NCBI GenBank assembly: GCA_022009755.1
Contig: CP091722.1
Span: 2,210,061-2,274,060, forward strand
Reading direction: 5' to 3'
Length of the DNA stretch: 64,000 bases
DNA from: Oscillospiraceae bacterium
GTDB lineage: Bacteria; Bacillota; Clostridia; Christensenellales; QALW01
The notes below the pieces were generated by a model. It was not told the origin of the DNA and did not search any database. It saw only the letters and a program-made list of their open reading frames with translations. How positions within the stretch are numbered: the first letter of the stretch is position 1; each line of letters starts with the position of its first letter. Made by a program: the position numbers and the translations under genes. Shown here piece by piece: positions 56,337-64,000 of the stretch.

Positions 56337-57206
56337 ATGCAGAGCATACTTGACGCGATTAACGAATGGATAAAGGAAATCCTCATTGGAGCCATTAACG
56401 GTAATCTGTCAACTATGTTCGGGGACGTAAACGAAAAAGTCGGAACTATCGCCGCAGAGGTAGGACAAACCCCGCAGGGGTGGAACGCAGGCATATTTTC
56501 CATGATACAGGGCTTGTCGGAAAATGTGATTGTACCCATTGCGGGGCTTGTCATTACCTACGTTCTATGCGTGGAGCTTATCAGCATGGTAACGGAAAAG
56601 AACAATATGCACGATATTGACACGTTCATGTTCTTCAAGTGGTTTTTCAAGGCGTGGGTAGCAGTGTATCTCGTTACCCACACCTTTACTATCACTATGG
56701 CGGTGTTCGATATGGCGCAGCACGTTGTTTCCGGCGCGGCGGGCGTGATCGGCGGCGATACGAATATCGACGTTGACGCCGCCCTCTCGTCCATGCAAGC
56801 CGGACTTGACGCTATGGAAATCCCCGAACTATTGCTGCTCGTTATGGAAACAAGCCTTGTGAGCCTTTGCATGAAAATCATGTCGGTGCTTATCACGGTT
56901 ATCCTGTACGGCAGAATGATAGAAATTTACCTTTACTGTTCGGTATCGCCTATCCCGTTTGCAACTATGACTAACAGAGAGTGGGGACAGATAGGCAACA
57001 ACTACTTAAAAGCCCTGTTCGCCCTCGGTTTTCAAGGCTTCCTCATAATGATATGTGTCGGCATTTATGCGGTTTTGGTTGGCAGCATGATTGTAGCGGA
57101 CAACCTGCACAGCGCGATTTTCTCCCTTGCAGCCTACACCGTGATTTTGTGCTTCTCCCTATTCAAAACAGGCGCACTTGCGAAGTCAATCTTTAATGCC
57201 TCGTAA
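56337..57206 (+). CDS. VirB6/TrbL-like conjugal transfer membrane protein
   Basis: A 289-residue polytopic membrane protein. An amphipathic N-terminus (AINEWIKEILIGAINGNLS) is followed by about six membrane segments, including VIVPIAGLVITYVLCVELI, WFFKAWVAVYLVTHTF and FQGFLIMICVGIYAVLVGSM. This is the CD0419/TrbL-like protein of clostridial ICEs, expected to form the inner channel. A weak ribosome site (GCGGGTATAGC) precedes it, so it may depend on Maff2 translation. The frame is intact. Confidence 0.87.
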   Translation: MQSILDAINEWIKEILIGAINGNLSTMFGDVNEKVGTIAAEVGQTPQGWNAGIFSMIQGLSENVIVPIAGLVITYVLCVELISMVTEKNNMHDIDTFMFFKWFFKAWVAVYLVTHTFTITMAVFDMAQHVVSGAAGVIGGDTNIDVDAALSSMQAGLDAMEIPELLLLVMETSLVSLCMKIMSVLITVILYGRMIEIYLYCSVSPIPFATMTNREWGQIGNNYLKALFALGFQGFLIMICVGIYAVLVGSMIVADNLHSAIFSLAAYTVILCFSLFKTGALAKSIFNAS

Positions 57207-57233
57207 AAAATAAGACCGAAAGGAGGTTTTCAC

Positions 57234-57644
57234 TTGGCGTATGTACCCGTACCCAAAGACTTATCAAAAATCAAAACGAAAGTCGCTTTTAATCTGACAA
57301 AGCGGCAGATTGTATGTTTTGCGGCAGCCCTCGCTATGGGACTACCGCTTTTCTTTTTGCTCAAAGACAGCGCGGGAACAAGCATGGCGGCATTTGCAAT
57401 GATTGTCGTTATGCTTCCCTGCTTCCTCTTGGCAATGTATGAAAAACACGGGCAGCCCCTTGAAGTCGTGATAAAGAACGTCATTCAGACAAAGTTTATC
57501 CGACCAAAGGAACGCCCCTATCAGACGCAAAATTTTTATGCCGTCATAGAAAAACAACGAAAACTGGAAAAGGAGGTATCGGCTATTGTCAATGGCAGAA
57601 CGAAAAACACAAAGCTGCGCGGTAAAAAATCCCGTGAAGCGTAA
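57234..57644 (+). CDS. PrgI-family (VirB3-like) transfer protein
   Basis: A 136-residue protein starting at TTG 57234 behind AGGAGGTTTTCAC. It opens AYVPVPKDLSKIKTKVAFNLTKRQ, then has two membrane segments (IVCFAAALAMGLPLFFLL, MAAFAMIVVMLPCFLLAMY) and a basic C-terminus. PrgI/VirB3 proteins anchor the VirB4 ATPase to the channel. Its last 59 bases overlap the VirB4 gene in another frame, supporting co-translation. Confidence 0.9.
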   Translation: MAYVPVPKDLSKIKTKVAFNLTKRQIVCFAAALAMGLPLFFLLKDSAGTSMAAFAMIVVMLPCFLLAMYEKHGQPLEVVIKNVIQTKFIRPKERPYQTQNFYAVIEKQRKLEKEVSAIVNGRTKNTKLRGKKSREA

Positions 57645-60021
57645 GCTGACCCGCGCAGAAAAGAAAGAAATCGCCGCCGTGATACAGGCGGCAAAGGGCG
57701 ACGGGAAGCCCCACACCGCACAGCAGACCATTCCCTACTTACAGATGTACCCGGACGGGATTTGCAGGGTAACGGAAAAGAAATACTCGAAAAGCCTTGT
57801 CTTTGAGGACATCAACTATCAGCTTGCACAGGCAGATGATAAGACCGCCATTTTTGAAAACTGGTGCGATTTTCTCAACTACTTTGACGCTTCCGTTTCG
57901 GTGCAGCTCTCTTTCATCAATCAAGGCGCAAGAAAGGAAAAGGCACAGGCGGCTATCGAAATTCCGGCGCAGGACGACGCTTTTAACTCTATCCGCAAGG
58001 AGTACGCGGATATGCTGAAAAATCAGCTTGAAAAAGGCAACAACGGACTGGAAAAGTGCAAGTACATTACCTTTTCCATTGAAGCGGACAATCTCGCAGC
58101 CGCAAAAGCCCGCCTTTCCCGTATCGAAACCGACGTACTCAATAATTTTAAGGTGCTTGGCGTAACAGCCCGCCCCATGAACGGACAGGAACGCTTGAAC
58201 GTACTGCATGGGATTTTCCACCCGGAGGGCGAGCCGTTCCGCTTCTCTTGGGACTGGCTTGTACCGTCGGGGCTTTCTACAAAGGACTTTATCGCCCCGT
58301 CCTCGTTCCGTTTTGGCGACGGGCGCACGTTCCGCATGGGGCGAAAACTCGGTGCGGTATCGTTCCTTGAAATCCTTGCGCCGGAGCTGAATGACCGTAT
58401 GCTTTCGGACATTCTCGACCTTGAAAACGGGATTATCGTCAATCTTCATGTAAAGAGTATCGACCAGAGTGAAGCAATCAAAACTATTAAGCGCAAGATT
58501 ACCGACCTCGACAAGATGAAGATTGAGGAACAGAAAAAAGCGGTACGCAGCGGGTATGACATGGATATAATTCCGTCCGACCTTGCTACTTTCGGCAGCG
58601 AAGCAAAAAATCTGTTGCAGGATTTACAGAGCCGCAACGAGCGAATGTTTCTGCTGACGTTCCTTGTGGTAAACATGGCAGACACAAAACGGAAACTGGA
58701 TAATGACGTATTTGCTACGGCGGGCTTTGCACAGAAAAACAACTGCGCTCTGACCCGCCTTGACTATTTGCAGGAAGCGGGTTTTATGTCCTCTATCCCT
58801 CTTGGAGAGAACCTTATCCCCATTCAAAGAGGGCTTACCACATCAAGCACTGCTATTTTTATTCCCTTTATCACGCAAGAGCTTTTCCAAAAGGGCGCAG
58901 CCCTTTACTACGGGCTGAACGCATTAAGCAATAACATGATACTCTGCGACCGCAAGCAACTGAAAAACCCCAACGGGCTTATCCTCGGAACACCGGGAAG
59001 CGGTAAATCCTTTGCGGCAAAACGGGAAATGACAAACGCCTTTCTCATCACCGACGACGATATTATTATCTGCGACCCGGAAGCAGAATATTTTTCCCTT
59101 GTGCAGCGATTGGGCGGGCAAGTGATACGCCTGTCACCTGCCGGAAAAGGCATGGACGGCAAGCCCCAGTATGTGAACCCTATGGATATTAACCTCAATT
59201 ACTCCGAGGACGACAACCCGCTTGCCTTGAAATCCGACTTTATCCTTTCCCTCTGCGAGCTTGTTATCGGCGGCAAAGAGGGCTTGCAGCCCGTGGAAAA
59301 GACCGTCATTGACCGCGCCGTTAGGAATGTGTACCGACCTTTCCTTGCAGACCCCGACCCGGAGAAAATGCCTATCTTGGGCGACCTTTACGACGAGCTG
59401 TTAAGACAGCCGGAGCCGGAAGCTGCCCGTATTGCGGCGGCATTGGAGCTTTATGTTTCGGGAAGTCTGAACGTCTTTAACCACAGAACGAATGTAGAGC
59501 TTTCTAACCGCCTTGTCTGCTTTGATATTAAGCAGCTTGGAAAGCAGCTCAAAAAGTTAGGTATGCTCATTGTGCAAGACCAGGTGTGGAACCGCGTTAC
59601 CGTCAACCGCGCCGAGAAAAAAGCAACCCGTTACTATATGGACGAGTTTCATTTGCTTTTGAAAGAGGAACAGACCGCAGCCTATTCCGTGGAGATTTGG
59701 AAGCGTTTTCGTAAATGGGGCGGCATACCGACGGCAATCACACAGAACGTCAAAGACCTTTTATCAAGCCGCGAAGTCGAGAATATCTTTGAAAATTCTG
59801 ATTTTGTCCTCATGCTCAATCAGGCACAGGGCGACCGGGCTATCCTTGCAAAGCAGCTTAATATCTCCCCACAGCAGATGAAGTATGTGACCCACACCGA
59901 AGCGGGCGAGGGACTTATCTTTTACGGAAATGTGGTGCTGCCGTTCATTGACCGCTTCCCGACGGACACAGAGCTTTACCGTCTGCTTACGACAAAGCCA
60001 GAGGAGGTTGGTAACGCATGA
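57586..60021 (+). CDS. VirB4-like conjugation ATPase
   Basis: An 811-residue cytoplasmic ATPase that powers the type IV machine. An N-terminal VirB4 domain (about 40-420) precedes the ATPase domain with Walker A LILGTPGSGKSFAAKRE near residue 468 and Walker B RYYMDEFHLLL near residue 690; later come ITQNVKDLL and VLMLNQAQGDRAIL. The frame is intact throughout 2.4 kb, in contrast to virD4. The start is TTG 57586 (AAAGGAGG at nine bases) or the ATG two codons later. It overlaps prgI and ends ATGA into the methylase gene. Confidence 0.94.
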   Translation: MSMAERKTQSCAVKNPVKRKLTRAEKKEIAAVIQAAKGDGKPHTAQQTIPYLQMYPDGICRVTEKKYSKSLVFEDINYQLAQADDKTAIFENWCDFLNYFDASVSVQLSFINQGARKEKAQAAIEIPAQDDAFNSIRKEYADMLKNQLEKGNNGLEKCKYITFSIEADNLAAAKARLSRIETDVLNNFKVLGVTARPMNGQERLNVLHGIFHPEGEPFRFSWDWLVPSGLSTKDFIAPSSFRFGDGRTFRMGRKLGAVSFLEILAPELNDRMLSDILDLENGIIVNLHVKSIDQSEAIKTIKRKITDLDKMKIEEQKKAVRSGYDMDIIPSDLATFGSEAKNLLQDLQSRNERMFLLTFLVVNMADTKRKLDNDVFATAGFAQKNNCALTRLDYLQEAGFMSSIPLGENLIPIQRGLTTSSTAIFIPFITQELFQKGAALYYGLNALSNNMILCDRKQLKNPNGLILGTPGSGKSFAAKREMTNAFLITDDDIIICDPEAEYFSLVQRLGGQVIRLSPAGKGMDGKPQYVNPMDINLNYSEDDNPLALKSDFILSLCELVIGGKEGLQPVEKTVIDRAVRNVYRPFLADPDPEKMPILGDLYDELLRQPEPEAARIAAALELYVSGSLNVFNHRTNVELSNRLVCFDIKQLGKQLKKLGMLIVQDQVWNRVTVNRAEKKATRYYMDEFHLLLKEEQTAAYSVEIWKRFRKWGGIPTAITQNVKDLLSSREVENIFENSDFVLMLNQAQGDRAILAKQLNISPQQMKYVTHTEAGEGLIFYGNVVLPFIDRFPTDTELYRLLTTKPEEVGNA

Positions 60022-60936
60022 AGCAATTAACACATTTCAGTTTATTTACGGGCATTGGCGGAATTGACCTTGCGGCGGAAGCGGCGGGATTTTCCACCGT
60101 CTGCCAGTGTGAATGGGCGGACTACCCAAACGCCGTACTGGAAAAGCACTGGCCGCTGACGCCCCGTTTTCAAGACATAACCACAGTAACAAAGGAGGCA
60201 TTTATTGAAAAAACAGGACAAAAAAACATTACCCTCATATCCGGCGGTTTCCCCTGCCAGCCTTTTTCCTCTGTCGGACCAAAGCGGGGATTTGAGGACG
60301 CCCGCTATCTCTGGCCGGAAATGTGCCGCGTCATTAAAGAACTGCGCCCCCATTGGGTGCTTGGCGAAAATGTTGCTAACTTCATCAATATGGGGCTCCA
60401 CAAAACGCTCTTTGACTTGGAACAGGCGGGATATGCAGTTTGGACATTCGTACTTCCTGCTTGTGCCGTCGGCGCATGGCATGAACGCAAGCGGACTTTT
60501 ATCGTGGGGGTTGATATTTCCCACGCCCCTTGCTTCCGACACCGGGACACGGCCGCGTGTATCACGGGTAATCGTTTCCCCAAACGGAGCATTCCGCAGG
60601 AGGAAAGAACGGCAGCTATTGGACGGTACACCTATCAGAAGCGGTCTACTATTTGGAACAGGGGGCGGAGGAAAGCCTGCGTTTCAACCCGGAATGGGTG
60701 GAGTGGCTCATGGGCTTCCCTCGGAAGTGGACGGAAATTTCCTCTGGGGAATAGAACCCACAGATATTCCACGGCTCGATAAAGACAAGAAAGACCGTAG
60801 CAAACGGTTGAAATGTCTTGGGAATGCCGTTGTGCCGGCACAGGTATATCCTATCCTGCGGTATATCGCAGATATTGAACTTGGACGCTGCCGGGAATGG
60901 TGCGTCTTTTCGGAGAAAGGAGGTGCAAAAACATAA
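60018..60936 (+). CDS. DNA (cytosine-5) methyltransferase, one frameshift
   Basis: C5-methylase of about 305 residues. Motif I is LFTGIGGIDLAAEAAGF, motif IV GGFPCQPFSSVG with the catalytic Cys, motif VI VLGENVANF, motif VIII HERKRTFIVG, and motif X-like RSKRLKCLGNAVVPAQVYPI. The frame breaks at TTT 60517-60519 (T5 gives VDIFPTPLASD), or at the G5 run just before. The target-recognition region between VIII and IX is short. No restriction enzyme is visible, so it probably protects the element from host restriction. The start overlaps the virB4 stop (ATGA) and the stop overlaps the next gene. Confidence 0.88.
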
Positions 60937-63037
60937 AACAATACAAACCCCGTGATAAAATCACGCAGAAAATGACCCGCGACGGGCTTGTAGAAGTAAA
61001 CGAAACACAGCAGACCGCCGAACGTATCAGCAAGCGGACGCAGGACGCAGATTTACAGAAATCCCCGGAGCAACAGACAGCACAGGACGCAGCGGCACAG
61101 CTTAACCCGGTATCTGATACAATCCCGCTTCCCCACGCGCCGGTGGCTACACCAAAAGCAGACACGGGCAAAACGGAACGCATCATGGAGCATATCGACG
61201 CCGCCCATACCCGCAAAGTGTCTAAAAAAGCGGTACGCAGGGCACAGGCAGAAGCCGAAGCCGGGACGAAATCTTCCCGGCTGCAATTTACCGACGAGGA
61301 ACGCGCTGCCCCGGAGCTTGAAAAGCATATCAAGAAATCCGATAAAGCCGCCGACCGCTTGGATAAGGCAAAGGCAGCTATCCCCAAAGAAAAGAAACTT
61401 ACGAAAGAGCGCACCTTTGACGAAACCACCGGGAACGGCAAGACCCGCCTGCACTTTGAGGAAAAGGACAAGCCGCCCGGATTTAAGGAGAAGCACAACC
61501 CGCTATCCCGCCCCACACAGGAAGCCGGGATTTTGGTACATAACAAAATCCATTCTGTCGAAAAGGATAACTCCGGCGTGGAGGGCGCACACAAGAGCGA
61601 GGAAGCCGCAGAACGGGGATTGAAGTACGGGGCGCGGAAAATCAAGCAGGGCTACCGCAGCCATAAGCTGAAACCCTACCGGGAAGCGGCAAAGGCAGAA
61701 AAAGCGGTTTTTCGGGCAAATGTGGATTTTCAGTATCACAAGACCCTGCATGAGAACCCGCAGCTTACCTCTAACCCCATTTCCCGGTTTTGGCAGAAGC
61801 AGAAAATCAAGCGGCAGTATGCAAAGGAAGCCCGCAATACCGCAAAGGGTATAAAGAGCGCGGCAGAGCGTACCCGCAAGGCGGCAGCCAAAGCCGCCGA
61901 GAAAACAAAGCAAACCGCAGCATTTGTGGCAAGGCACCCGGCGGGTGTGGCAATCGCTGTCGGGGTGCTGCTGCTCTTTATCATGGTTATGTCCGGGCTG
62001 TCCTCTTGTGGGGCAATGTTTTCCGGCACCTTAAACGGCGTGCTTGGAACGTCCTATACCTCCGAGGACAGCGACCTTGTGGAAGTGGAAAACAGCTACG
62101 CAGGATTGGAAAACGAGCTGCAAAGCAGGATTGACAATATCGAGCGCGACAATCCGGGCTATGACGAGTACCGCTATGACCTTGCAAATATCGGACATAA
62201 CCCACATGAATTAGCGTCTTATCTGACCGCAAAATACCAAAGCTACACCTGCGCCGAGGTACAGAGCGAATTACAGCGGATTTTCAATCAACAATACAAG
62301 CTGACGCTGACCGAGGAAGTGGAAATACGCTACCGGGAGGAAGAACGCACCGACACATGGACAGACGAGGACGGCAACGAGCATACGGACACCTACACGG
62401 TACAAGTGCCTTATGAGTATTACATCTTAAACGTCAAGCTGACGAACACCCCGCTATCCACCATTGCGAAAACAATCTGACCCCGGAACAACTGGAAATG
62501 TACCGGGTGTACTTGCAGACAAGCGGGAACAAGCCCCTTATCTTTGGCGGCGGCTCTCCCGACACTTCCGCGTCCGAGGATTTAAGCGGCGTGGACTTTG
62601 TAAACGGAACGCGCCCCGGCAATACCGCTATCGTTGACCTTGCAAAGCAGCAAGTCGGAAATGTGGGCGGCTACCCTTATTGGAGCTGGTACGGCTTTAA
62701 TTCCCGCGTGGAATGGTGCGCCTGTTTTGTATCCTGGTGCTACGGGCAAATGGGGCTTTCCGAGCCGCGCTTTGCCGCCTGTCAGTCGCAGGGTATTCCG
62801 TGGTTTACCTCTCACGGACAATGGGGTGCGCGGGGCTATGAAAACATTGCCCCCGGCGACGCTATCTTTTTTGACTGGGATTTAGACGGAAGCGCAGACC
62901 ATGTAGGGCTTGTAATCGGCAGGGACGAAAGCCGCGTCTATACCGTTGAGGGCAATTCCGGCGACGCCTGCAAAATCAAAAGCTACCCGCTTGACTATGC
63001 CTGTATCAAAGGCTACGGGCTGATGAACTGGAACTGA
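60933..63037 (+). CDS. CHAP-domain cell-wall hydrolase of the transfer region, one frameshift
   Basis: About 700 residues joined. A charged, Lys/Ala/Glu-rich N-terminal half (about 1-320) precedes one membrane segment (GVAIAVGVLLLFIMVMSGLS near 350) and a linker. The extracellular CHAP amidase domain follows: GYPYWSWYGFNSRVEWCACF with the catalytic Cys, and DHVGLVIGRDESRVYTVEGN with the His. Such enzymes open the wall for the conjugation channel. The frame breaks at A4 62469-62472 (A5 gives KNNLTPEQLEMY). The strong site AAAGGAGGTG points to a start at 60933, where the codon is ATA; an ATG at 60897 lies before the ribosome site and one at 60972 has none. ATG here would also make the usual overlap with the methylase stop. 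Confidence 0.85.
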
Positions 63038-63070
63038 CCTATTTTCAAAATCGAAAGGAGAACAACATTT

Positions 63071-63337
63071 ATGGCTATGAGCAAAATTGACCGTATCAAC
63101 AAAGAAATCCAAAAGACCCGTGAAAAAATCACGGAGTACCAGAACAAGCTGCGTGGACTGGAAGCGCAGAAAACCGAAGCGGAAAACCTTGAAATCGTGC
63201 AACTTGTACGCGCCATGCGCATGACCCCGCAGGAACTTTCCGCTATGCTTTCCGGCGGCACTATCCCCGGCATGACCGCCGCGCCCGCTGAGGAAGCCGA
63301 CTACGAAGAACAGGAGGAAACCGAGAATGAAGAATAA
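63071..63337 (+). CDS. DUF4315 coiled-coil protein
   Basis: An 88-residue protein of the DUF4315 family. A long coiled coil (KIDRINKEIQKTREKITEYQ ... LEAQKTEAENLEIVQLV) is followed by MRMTPQELSAMLSGGTIPG and an acidic tail. GAAAGGAGAACAAC precedes the ATG. It is a constant companion of DUF4366 in these elements; function unknown. Its last 11 bases overlap the next gene. Confidence 0.92.
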   Translation: MAMSKIDRINKEIQKTREKITEYQNKLRGLEAQKTEAENLEIVQLVRAMRMTPQELSAMLSGGTIPGMTAAPAEEADYEEQEETENEE

Positions 63338-64000
63338 AATCCTTAGAAGCCTTACCGCACTTTGCGCCGCCCTTGTCCTTGTGGGCGGCTTTTCTGTTAC
63401 CGCCTATGCACAGACCCCGACAGAAGAAACCGACGACAGCGGCGTAATCGTGGAAACCGAACCGCAGCCCCTTACCCCGGAGGGCAGCATGACCCTTGTG
63501 GACGACATCGACGGCAAAGCTGCCGAGGATAAGCAGTTTATCGTCGTGAAAAGCAAAGGCGGCAACTATTTTTACATTATCGTTGACCGGGCAGCCGAAG
63601 GCGAAAATTCCGTCCACTTCCTAAATCAAGTAGACGAAAGCGACCTTATGGCGATTATCGGGGAGGAACAGACCGAGCAGCCCCCGGCTGTCTGCAACTG
63701 TACCGAGAAATGCAAGGCGGGCGAAGTAAACACCGCCTGCCCCGTCTGCTCTGTCAACATGGATAGCTGCACAGGCAAGGACACCGAGCCGGAAGCTTCC
63801 GCAGAGCCGGAGAAACCGAAAAACAGCATGGGCGGGCTTTTGATTTTCCTTGTTGTGGGCTTGCTTGGCGGCGGCGCAGCCCTCTACTACGTTAAGTTTA
63901 TGAAACCAAAACAGAGCGTGAAAGGCAGCACCGACCTTGACGAGTTCGATTTTGACGAATACGACGAGGACGAGCCGGAAGAAGCTGACAGCGCAGACAC
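63327..64000 (+). CDS. DUF4366 exported protein, runs past window end
   Basis: The first 224 residues are seen. A signal peptide (NKILRSLTALCAALVLVGG, cleavage near AYA) leads into a domain with FIVVKSKGGNYFYIIVDRA, a Cys-rich stretch (CNCTEKCKAGEVNTACPVCS), a membrane segment (GGLLIFLVVGLLGGGAALYY) and an acidic cytoplasmic tail with EFDFDEYDEDEPEE. This is the DUF4366/CD1107-type protein of clostridial ICEs. The start overlaps the DUF4315 stop. The window ends inside the acidic tail. Confidence 0.92.
   Translation, partial: MKNKILRSLTALCAALVLVGGFSVTAYAQTPTEETDDSGVIVETEPQPLTPEGSMTLVDDIDGKAAEDKQFIVVKSKGGNYFYIIVDRAAEGENSVHFLNQVDESDLMAIIGEEQTEQPPAVCNCTEKCKAGEVNTACPVCSVNMDSCTGKDTEPEASAEPEKPKNSMGGLLIFLVVGLLGGGAALYYVKFMKPKQSVKGSTDLDEFDFDEYDEDEPEEADSAD

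Larger units (their letters stand above)
50166..64000. mobile_element. Integrative conjugative element (Tn1549/CTn type), left part
   Basis: From about 50.17 kb to the window end the gene set is that of clostridial conjugative transposons: a serine-recombinase remnant, DUF6017 replication-type protein, DUF5348, PcfB-like, VirD4, Maff2, VirB6-like, PrgI, VirB4, C5-methylase, CHAP hydrolase, DUF4315 and DUF4366, all but the recombinase on the plus strand. Gene order matches the transfer region of Tn1549-like elements. The relaxase, oriT, cargo and any functional integrase must lie to the right. The left boundary is inferred from the cut-off frame at 50165 and is approximate. Confidence 0.8.

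Noticed and set aside
2069..62472. Programmed ribosomal frameshifting as the cause of the broken frames
   Set aside because: The sites lack X-XXY-YYZ slippery heptamers with a following pseudoknot, occur in unrelated genes, and need shifts in both directions.

Overview
The window looks like a chromosome segment of an anaerobic, spore-forming member of the Clostridia (Firmicutes), probably gut-derived and with a GC content near 50%. The evidence is two alpha/beta-type small acid-soluble spore proteins, a pyruvate formate-lyase/activase pair, pta-ackA, a murB-rapZ-whiA-dnaE cluster, a DUF1540 protein, strong AGGAGG-type ribosome sites and sigma-A-type promoters with 17-bp spacers. The right-hand 14 kb is an integrative conjugative element (ICE) module of the Tn1549/CTn type.

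Layout. 1-1.2 kb: a truncated repeat lipoprotein gene, two tRNA-Ser genes and a DUF1540 gene. 1.5-4.5 kb: pflB-pflA. 4.5-12 kb: a minus-strand metabolic run with a PfkB-type sugar kinase, two ArsB/NhaD-type permeases, a glycerophosphodiester phosphodiesterase, a tagatose/psicose 3-epimerase-like protein and a fucose/arabinose isomerase-like protein. The isomerase-epimerase pair has a good promoter and a LacI-type palindrome, and a lacI-family gene lies 2 kb away. 12.3-13.6 kb: an isolated HNH-nuclease gene of different composition with its own promoter. 15-19.5 kb: a secreted nuclease gene split by an in-frame stop, an araC-type regulator, an FmdB-type zinc ribbon and murA. 19.7-29.8 kb: surface lipoproteins, the SASP pair, a segment with DnaA-box-like sites, a class B penicillin-binding protein and a GH99-like lipoprotein. 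29.9-36.3 kb: murB-rapZ-whiA-dnaE on the minus strand. 36.6-49.7 kb: a solute-binding-like protein, VTC and DUF4956 genes converging on cotH, a cell-surface protein, tmcAL, pta-ackA and a CMD-cupin fusion. 50.2 kb to the end: the ICE module, which starts with a recombinase lacking its catalytic N-terminus. It continues with DUF6017, DUF5348, a PcfB-like protein, VirD4, Maff2, VirB6-like, PrgI, VirB4, a C5-DNA methylase, a CHAP hydrolase, DUF4315 and DUF4366.

The most important caution is that about twenty otherwise intact genes are broken by 1-2 base length changes, almost all in short A or T runs. They include the essential genes dnaE (three times) and murA, and also ackA, pflB and virD4. 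The simplest reading is homopolymer error in the assembly. True mutation cannot be excluded from sequence alone. I annotate these genes at full length and name the break in each.

No wholly new multi-gene system was identified with confidence. The best leads are the lone HNH gene island, the DnaA-box cluster beside the penicillin-binding protein, the nuclease stop codon, the LacI promoter/operator architecture, and the ICE end with its decapitated recombinase and 15-bp inverted repeat.
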